From Dasania sp. GY-MA-18 (lineage in GTDB: Bacteria > Pseudomonadota > Gammaproteobacteria > Pseudomonadales > Dasaniaceae), in NCBI RefSeq assembly GCF_024734385.1, contig NZ_JANHAP010000002.1, positions 186,001 to 250,000 of the forward strand: 64,000 nucleotides of DNA. Direction: 5' to 3'. Below, piece after piece: positions 58,236-64,000 of the stretch. The translations under genes and the position numbers were made by a program. The number at the start of each line of letters is the position of its first letter. The stretch's first letter is position 1. The notes under the pieces are model-generated. The model was not told the origin of the DNA, made no database searches, and worked only from the letters and a program-made list of their open reading frames with translations.

Positions 58236-60584
58236 TTGGCTTTGAATAAACCAGTTACTGCTGAAAAATCTACTCAAAATATTGCCGCCGAAAAATTTGC
58301 CCCACGCTTGCGCGAAGGGGCGTTGATTGGGGTGTTTGCGGTATTTGTCTATTTGCTCGTTGCCCTGTTGACCTATAACTCAGCTGACCCAGGCTGGTCA
58401 GATACCGGCAGTGGCCAAAGCCTGGCTAATCGCGGCGGCCCCACGGGCGCATGGCTGGCGGATGTGTTTTTCTCACTGTTTGGCTATATGGCTTATTTGT
58501 TCCCGTTAATGTTGGGTTATAGGGCTTCTATATTATTTAGGGAGCGCTATCGCCAAGGGCCTTTTAACTGGTGGACCTTTTTTATACGAGTGCTGGGCCT
58601 GCTAATGGTTATGGTGGCCAGTACCAGTTTGACGGCGATAGGGGATGTATCGAGTTCTGAGCTGCCTTTTGGTAACGGCGGCATCCTAGGTCAGGCAGTT
58701 GCCAGTAGCGCCGTAGCTGCTTTCAGTGTGTTTGGTGCTCGGCTGATTTTGCTGGCTTTATTGTTATTTGGTATGACTATTTTTACCGACCTTTCTTGGT
58801 TGCGGTTAATGGATAAACTTGGCGCTGTAACACTCAGCATTAGCTCATATATACGCGATCGCGCCGTTCAGTATTGGCGCAGTCGGCAGGAAAAGAAAAC
58901 CCAGCAAAAAGTGCAGCAAGAGCGCAAGGTGGTTATTGCCAAGCATGTGGAAGAAAGCAAAAGCAAAAAGCCGCCAGTGATTAAACCCATGCCTAAGCAG
59001 CAGCCGGTGGTCAGTGAGCGCAAAGAGCGCGAGCGCCAGCAGCCTTTATTTGATGCCCCCATCACTGGCAGTTTGCCGCCCTTAAGCTTATTAAACCCTG
59101 CTTGCAATGCCTCCAAAAAGGGTTACTCCACCGAAGCCCTAGAGGCCATGTCAAAACTACTGGAGCATAAACTAAAAGACTTTGGCGTAGTCGCCGAAGT
59201 GGTGGAAGTTTTCCCCGGCCCGGTGATTACTCGTTTTGAAATACAGCCTGGTACCGGTGTAAAAGTCAGTAAGATAGTGGGCATAGCCAAAGACATTGCT
59301 CGCTCTTTGGCTGTAATTAGTGTGCGGGTGGTAGAGGTCATACCGGGTAAGCCGGTAGTGGGTATAGAAATACCCAATGAGGACAGAGCCATTGTTAACT
59401 TCCACGATGTGCTGTCATCTAAAGATTATGATGAATCTAAATCACCACTCACCTTAGCCCTGGGCCATGATATTGCCGGTGAGCCGGTAGTGGCTGACTT
59501 AGCCAAAATGCCGCACTTGTTAGTTGCCGGTACCACCGGTGCCGGTAAGTCGGTTTTGATTAACGTAATGCTACTGAGCTTGCTTTATAAATCCACGCCC
59601 GCAGATGTGCGCTTTATTTTGGTAGATCCAAAAGTTATAGAGCTCACGGTTTACAATGGCATCCCCCATTTATTAACCCCCGTAATTACCGATATGAACG
59701 AGGCCGCCAACGGCCTGCGCTGGTGTGTGGCCGAAATGGAGCGCCGCTATAAATTATTGGCGGCACTAGGGGTGAGAAACTTAGCGGGCTTTAACCGCAA
59801 AGTGGCCGAGGCCAAGGCGGCCGGTGAGCCTATTATGGATCCCTTTTATGTGCCCGCTGAAGACTATGTCCACGTTGATGGGGTAGAGCCGCCCAAACAA
59901 CAGGAGCTGGAAAAACTACCGGCCATAGTTGTGGTGATAGATGAATTTGCCGACATGATCATGACGGTAGGTAAAAAAGTTGAAGAGCTTATCGCCCGTA
60001 TCGCACAAAAGGCCAGGGCGGCTGGTATACATTTAATATTAGGTACTCAGCGCCCTTCGGTGGATGTTATTACGGGTCTAATCAAAGCCAACGTGCCCAC
60101 CCGTATGGCTTGTCAGGTGTCTTCGCGGGTGGATTCGCGCACCATACTGGACCAAGGTGGTGCCGAGCAGTTATTGGGCAAAGGCGATATGCTATTTTTG
60201 CCACCGGGCACCAGCTTACCTATACGGGTGCATGGCGCTTTTGTGGATGATGATGAAGTGCACAGAGTGGTTGCCGAATGGAAACGCCGTGGCGAGCCTG
60301 CTTACATCGAAGGCCTGATCGATGATGGTGCCAGCAATAATATACCCGGCATAGCCAACGAAGGCGGTGATAGTGGCGCGGATGAATCCGATGCCCTCTA
60401 CGACGAAGCGGTACATTTTGTTACCTCCAGTCGTCGCGCTTCTATTTCGGCAGTGCAGCGTAAGCTGCGTATAGGTTATAACCGCGCCGCAAGGCTAATT
60501 GAAACCATGGAGTCGGCCGGTGTGGTCAGCGAAATGGGCCATAACGGTGCTAGAGAAGTTTTAGCGCCGCCACCTGCTGAATAG
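58236..60584 (+). CDS. ftsK: DNA translocase FtsK
   Basis: A 782-residue septal DNA pump that clears chromosome dimers with XerCD. Four N-terminal membrane helices lie in residues 25-190; a short charged linker (about 215-280) follows; the alpha/beta motor has Walker A GTTGAGKSV and Walker B VVVIDEFADM; the C-terminal gamma winged-helix (about 720-780, RRASISAVQRKLRIGYNRAARLIE) reads KOPS. TTG start at 58236 has AAAGG five bases upstream. The linker is much shorter than E. coli FtsK but normal for Pseudomonas-type FtsK. Confidence 0.97.
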   Translation: MALNKPVTAEKSTQNIAAEKFAPRLREGALIGVFAVFVYLLVALLTYNSADPGWSDTGSGQSLANRGGPTGAWLADVFFSLFGYMAYLFPLMLGYRASILFRERYRQGPFNWWTFFIRVLGLLMVMVASTSLTAIGDVSSSELPFGNGGILGQAVASSAVAAFSVFGARLILLALLLFGMTIFTDLSWLRLMDKLGAVTLSISSYIRDRAVQYWRSRQEKKTQQKVQQERKVVIAKHVEESKSKKPPVIKPMPKQQPVVSERKERERQQPLFDAPITGSLPPLSLLNPACNASKKGYSTEALEAMSKLLEHKLKDFGVVAEVVEVFPGPVITRFEIQPGTGVKVSKIVGIAKDIARSLAVISVRVVEVIPGKPVVGIEIPNEDRAIVNFHDVLSSKDYDESKSPLTLALGHDIAGEPVVADLAKMPHLLVAGTTGAGKSVLINVMLLSLLYKSTPADVRFILVDPKVIELTVYNGIPHLLTPVITDMNEAANGLRWCVAEMERRYKLLAALGVRNLAGFNRKVAEAKAAGEPIMDPFYVPAEDYVHVDGVEPPKQQELEKLPAIVVVIDEFADMIMTVGKKVEELIARIAQKARAAGIHLILGTQRPSVDVITGLIKANVPTRMACQVSSRVDSRTILDQGGAEQLLGKGDMLFLPPGTSLPIRVHGAFVDDDEVHRVVAEWKRRGEPAYIEGLIDDGASNNIPGIANEGGDSGADESDALYDEAVHFVTSSRRASISAVQRKLRIGYNRAARLIETMESAGVVSEMGHNGAREVLAPPPAE

Positions 60585-60597
60585 CATAGGGTTTAAA

Positions 60598-61251
60598 GTG
60601 ATTAAACGAGTTTTTAAGCTGACTACCGTATTACTATGGCTAAGCGCCGCATGCTCTTATGCTGATGATACTGCTGAAGTGCAGGGCAGTGCTGCCAGTT
60701 TATTAGCGCAGCAACTGCAAGATACCCAAACGCTGCAGGCGCAATTTCTGCAAACCATTAGCAATGACAAAGGTCAAGTATTACAGCAGGCCAGCGGCAA
60801 GCTGATAGTGAAAAAACCGCAGCAATTCTATTGGTTAACGGAACAGCCCTATGAGCACCTTGTTGTCACCGATGGCGAAAGCCTATGGTTATACGATATA
60901 GATTTAGAGCAGGTTAACAAAGAAAGCTATAGCAGTAATATAGATAAGGCGCCGGCCTTGTTGCTTAGCGGTGACATAGCAGCGATACAAAAAAATTATC
61001 AAGTCTCAGTGTTGGCGAAAGATGGTAGCAGTATTAGTTTTCAATTGCTGCCTAATGCCAGCGACAGCGCTTTTTCACAGCTAGCCATAAGTTTTCAGCA
61101 GCAAAAAGTTACTCGCATGGTGTTGAAAGATAATTTTGAGCAAACGACCAGTATTTCGTTTTCAGAAGTTGAAATAAACTTGCCGGTAGCTGATCAGCAA
61201 TTTAAATTTACCCCGCCTGCGGGCGTAGAAGTGATAGTGAATGAGCGCTGA
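60598..61251 (+). CDS. lolA: Outer-membrane lipoprotein carrier LolA
   Basis: A 217-residue periplasmic chaperone that ferries lipoproteins from LolCDE to LolB. Signal peptide ends near AACSYA|DD. The half-barrel pattern includes LQAQFLQTISNDKG, LIVKKPQQFYWLTEQPYEHLVVTDG and a C-terminal QQFKFTPPAGVEVI. GTG start at 60598, 13 bases after ftsK; overlaps rarA by 11 bases. Confidence 0.94.
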   Translation: MIKRVFKLTTVLLWLSAACSYADDTAEVQGSAASLLAQQLQDTQTLQAQFLQTISNDKGQVLQQASGKLIVKKPQQFYWLTEQPYEHLVVTDGESLWLYDIDLEQVNKESYSSNIDKAPALLLSGDIAAIQKNYQVSVLAKDGSSISFQLLPNASDSAFSQLAISFQQQKVTRMVLKDNFEQTTSISFSEVEINLPVADQQFKFTPPAGVEVIVNER

Positions 61252-62554
61252 TTTATTTAGCCAGCAGCCGGTGTATCAGCCCTTAGCGGCTAAACTGCGG
61301 CCTACTCAGTTAGATCATTACATAGGGCAAGAGCACCTATTAAGCAAGGGCAAGCCCCTGTGCGAGGCTTTGGATAGCGGGCAAATGCACTCCATGATTT
61401 TATGGGGGCCGCCGGGTGTGGGTAAAACCTCCTTGGCCAAGTTAATCGCCAAGCTATGCAAGGCACATTTTATTACTATTTCGGCAGTGCTCTCCGGGGT
61501 TAAAGAAATCCGCGCTGCGGTAGACCAAGCCAAGCAATATCAAGCCCAGCAAAAACAAACCATTTTATTTATTGATGAAGTGCATCGCTTTAATAAATCT
61601 CAGCAAGATGCTTTTCTGCCCTATGTGGAAGATGGCACTTTTTTGTTTATCGGTGCTACTACTGAAAACCCCTCCTTTGAATTAAACAACGCACTGCTTT
61701 CCCGTACCCGCGTTTATAAGTTGCGCGAGCTTAGTGAGTCTGCCATTAGCGATATTTTAAGCCGTGGTATCGCCTCGCTGCCCGGTGTTGAAATAGCCCC
61801 AGCCCAGCTTGCCCGATTGGCGCAAGCCGCTGATGGCGATGCCAGAAGAGCTCTAAATTTATTGGAGCTGGCTGCAGAATTAGCCGCTGGCGAAAGCATC
61901 ACAACCGCCGTACTCGATGAGGTCTTAGAAGGCTATGTGCGCCGTTTCGATAAGGGCGGCGACTTGTTTTATGAGCAGATATCCGCGCTGCATAAATCCG
62001 TGCGTGGCAGCTCTCCCGATGGAGCCCTGTATTGGTTCTGCCGCATGATAGATGGCGGCTGCGACCCTTTTTATATTGCCCGGCGGGTAGTGCGCATGGC
62101 CAGTGAAGATATAGGCAATGCCGACCCCAGAGCTTTAGAAATAGCCCTCAACGCCTGGGATGTGCAGCAGCGCCTAGGTAGCCCAGAAGGGGAGTTAGCC
62201 ATAGCGCAGGCGGTGGTGTATTTAGCCAGCGCAGCTAAAAGTAATGCGGTTTACAGCGCCTATAACCAAGTGATGGCCGATATTAAAAGCCAGCCCAGCT
62301 ATGAAGTACCGGTACATTTACGCAATGCCCCCACCAGCTTGATGAAGGATATGGACTACGGCGCCGAATATCGCTACGCCCATGACGAGCCTAACGGCTA
62401 TGCCGCTGGTGAAAACTACTTACCCGAAGCCCTCAAAGACCAGCGCTATTATCAGCCTGTACCCAGAGGCTTGGAGTTGAAAATAGCCGAGAAGCTAAAT
62501 AACCTGCGCGAACTTGATAAAACAAGTAGAATACGCCGCTATCCGGAGCCCTAA
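61241..62554 (+). CDS. rarA: Replication-associated recombination protein A (MgsA/RarA)
   Basis: A 437-residue AAA+ clamp-loader-like ATPase that acts at stalled forks. Walker A is WGPPGVGKTS, Walker B is LFIDEVHRFNKSQQDAFLPYVE, sensor I GATTENPSF and the C-terminal tetramer domain (MASEDIGNADPRALE) are present. Length is normal. Cotranscribed with lolA and crcB. Confidence 0.97.
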   Translation: MSADLFSQQPVYQPLAAKLRPTQLDHYIGQEHLLSKGKPLCEALDSGQMHSMILWGPPGVGKTSLAKLIAKLCKAHFITISAVLSGVKEIRAAVDQAKQYQAQQKQTILFIDEVHRFNKSQQDAFLPYVEDGTFLFIGATTENPSFELNNALLSRTRVYKLRELSESAISDILSRGIASLPGVEIAPAQLARLAQAADGDARRALNLLELAAELAAGESITTAVLDEVLEGYVRRFDKGGDLFYEQISALHKSVRGSSPDGALYWFCRMIDGGCDPFYIARRVVRMASEDIGNADPRALEIALNAWDVQQRLGSPEGELAIAQAVVYLASAAKSNAVYSAYNQVMADIKSQPSYEVPVHLRNAPTSLMKDMDYGAEYRYAHDEPNGYAAGENYLPEALKDQRYYQPVPRGLELKIAEKLNNLRELDKTSRIRRYPEP

Positions 62555-62560
62555 GCTGTT

Positions 62561-62938
62561 ATGAAACAAATGCTATTTATCGCATTAGGCGGGGCCGGAG
62601 GGGCCTTATGCCGCTATGGCTTGGTGAACCTAATCAACCAGTTTTACCATGGTAAGTTCCCCTTGGGTACGTTTAGTGTCAATGTGATAGGCTCGTTTTT
62701 AATTGGTGTAATGTATGTGCTTATTGCTGAGCGTTTATCGTTATCACCGGATTGGCGTAGCATTTTGATCGTGGGGTTTTTAGGTGCGTTTACCACCTTT
62801 TCCACCTTTTCATTAGAGGCGATTACACTGCTAGAGCATGGCCAGCTCGGCAATGCATTTTTATATATTATTAGCAGCTTAGTGGTTTGTTTGTTGATGG
62901 CTTGGCTGGCAATGATATTAACGCGCTTAGTTTTTTAG
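62561..62938 (+). CDS. crcB: Fluoride-specific channel CrcB/Fluc
   Basis: A 125-residue dual-topology fluoride exporter with four helices. Hallmarks: GGAGGALCRYGLVN, GTFSVNVIGSFLIG and GFLGAFTTFSTFSLE. It stands as a single-gene dimeric type, six bases after rarA. No fluoride riboswitch fits in this gap, so expression is probably by the operon. Confidence 0.96.
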   Translation: MKQMLFIALGGAGGALCRYGLVNLINQFYHGKFPLGTFSVNVIGSFLIGVMYVLIAERLSLSPDWRSILIVGFLGAFTTFSTFSLEAITLLEHGQLGNAFLYIISSLVVCLLMAWLAMILTRLVF

Positions 62939-62991
62939 CGCGCTAGCCAATTCACTTTATATTCATTCGTTTTAAATAGGTTTTAAGCTCC

Positions 62992-64000
62992 ATGCTAGAT
63001 ATTAAAATTATTCGCCAAGACCCTGCTGGCGTTGCCGAAAAATTAGCTAAGAAAAAATACACGTTAGATATAGCGGCCTTTGAAGCACTGGACAATGAGC
63101 GCAAAGTTGCTGATAGCGAAAGCCAGGCGCTACTGGCTGAGCGCAAGTCGGCCTCTAAAAAAATTGGCGAGCTGGTACAGTCTGGGGTTAGCGTTGATGA
63201 AGCCAAGCAGACGGTTAATGAAACCCTAGCCAAAATCGGTGAGCAATTAGAGTCTTTAAAAGAGCGCGCCCGCAAAGCACAAGAGGCTATGGATGAGTTG
63301 CTGTTGTCCATACCCAATATTCCAGACGATGCTGTACCCGTAGGCGATGATGAAGACGCCAACATAGAGGTGGCCACCTGGGGGACTAAGCCCAGCTTTA
63401 GTTTTGAGCCTAAAGACCATGTAGACATAGGTGAAGCGCTGGGAGGCCTAGACTTTGATACTGCCAGCAAAATAACCGGCTCACGTTTTGTGGTGATGCA
63501 GGGCGCTATGGCGCGTCTGCACCGTGCACTGATTCAATTTATGTTAGACACCCATATTAATGAGCACGATTACCAAGAAGTTTATGTGCCCTATATGGTT
63601 AATGCCGATTCCTTAAAAGGCACTGGCCAGCTACCCAAGTTTGAAGAAGATTTGTTTAAGCTAGGCGGCGAGCAGGGTTACTATTTAATTCCAACTGCCG
63701 AAGTGCCGGTAACTAATATGCTGCGCGACCAAATTGTGGACGCCAAGCAAATGGAATACGGCCTGCGCTACACCTGCCACACCCCTTGTTTTCGCAGTGA
63801 GGCCGGCAGCTATGGCCGCGATACCCGCGGCATGATACGCCAGCATCAGTTTGAAAAAGTGGAAATGGTGCAACTGGTTAAGCCTAGCGAGTCAGAGCAG
63901 GCCCTAGAGAGCTTAACCGGCCATGCCGAAGCCATATTGCAAAAGCTAGGCTTGGCTTACCGCAAGGTGATTTTATGCGGTGGCGACCTGGGTTTCTCGG
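62992..64000 (+). CDS. serS: Seryl-tRNA synthetase (3' truncated by window)
   Basis: The first 336 residues of SerRS, open to the end of the window. The N-terminal coiled-coil arm (residues ~30-100) is followed by the class II core: [20 protein letters not shown], the [11 protein letters not shown] segment and motif 2 [22 protein letters not shown]. The start is ATG 62992 ([11 protein letters not shown]). Distance to crcB is 53 bases with no clear terminator between. Confidence 0.98.
   Translation, partial: MLDIKIIRQDPAGVAEKLAKKKYTLDIAAFEALDNERKVADSESQALLAERKSASKKIGELVQSGVSVDEAKQTVNETLAKIGEQLESLKERARKAQEAMDELLLSIPNIPDDAVPVGDDEDANIEVATWGTKPSFSFEPKDHVDIGEALGGLDFDTASKITGSRFVVMQGAMARLHRALIQFMLDTHINEHDYQEVYVPYMVNADSLKGTGQLPKFEEDLFKLGGEQGYYLIPTAEVPVTNMLRDQIVDAKQMEYGLRYTCHTPCFRSEAGSYGRDTRGMIRQHQFEKVEMVQLVKPSESEQALESLTGHAEAILQKLGLAYRKVILCGGDLGFS

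Noticed and set aside
62939-62991. Fluoride riboswitch near crcB/serS
   Set aside because: Gaps are too short (6 bases before crcB, 53 before serS), and no pseudoknot consensus is seen.

Overview
The window is a 64 kb stretch of ordinary-density chromosome from a gammaproteobacterium. Mid-range base composition, the gene families and the gene order all fit a marine relative of Pseudomonas (a Cellvibrionales/Spongiibacteraceae-type bacterium would fit; this lineage call is inference). Two blocks keep orders I recall from Pseudomonas aeruginosa: mltD-gloB-methyltransferase-rnhA-dnaQ...nhaB...fimL...sohB on the left, and serS-crcB-rarA-lolA-ftsK-trxB-aat-bpt-infA-clpA-clpS-cspD-icd/idh-rluE-nudix-mnmA-hflD-purB-roxA-GNAT on the right. 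No rRNA, tRNA, CRISPR array, insertion sequence or prophage was seen.

Layout. 1-9.3 kb: end of a signalling protein cut by the window edge, murein transglycosylase MltD, glyoxalase II, a methyltransferase, RNase HI, DNA polymerase III epsilon, a large unknown protein and the NhaB antiporter. 9.7-14.1 kb: FimL, a small membrane protein, the SohB protease and a periplasmic solute-binding protein. 14.2-26.0 kb: a type II secretion system, with gspCD on the minus strand divergent from gspEFGHIJKLM-gspA-gspB on the plus strand. 26-30.4 kb: a hydroxyacid dehydrogenase, a universal stress protein, a second stand-alone GspD-type secretin and a small unknown. 30.3-32.1 kb: a class II aldolase and MtnA, a pair that suggests a dihydroxyacetone-phosphate shunt for 5'-deoxynucleoside salvage. 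32-43.9 kb: helicase, flavoprotein, ribosome-assembly GTPase, GGDEF/EAL protein, DUF2806-like protein, patatin, Rieske protein, a secretin-N-domain-like protein, GNAT protein and RoxA. 44-48.4 kb: purB-hflD-mnmA-nudix-rluE on the minus strand. 48.5-52.1 kb: two unrelated isocitrate dehydrogenases in tandem. 52-64 kb: cspD, clpS-clpA, infA, bpt-aat, trxB, then ftsK-lolA-rarA-crcB-serS.

How the parts fit. The T2SS genes encode most of a secretion machine but no gspN or prepilin peptidase. ClpS, ClpA, Aat and Bpt together form the tagging, recognition and unfolding steps of the bacterial N-degron pathway. The most interesting signals are: (1) mtnA, whose N-terminal coding sequence extends upstream of its first ATG and appears to begin at a rare AUU codon behind a good ribosome binding site; (2) the mtnA/FucA-like aldolase pair; (3) the second full-length secretin without partner gsp genes; (4) a short GspA with no room for the periplasmic peptidoglycan-binding part; (5) a stand-alone protein resembling a secretin N-domain at 41 kb. 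I found no wholly new multi-gene system.
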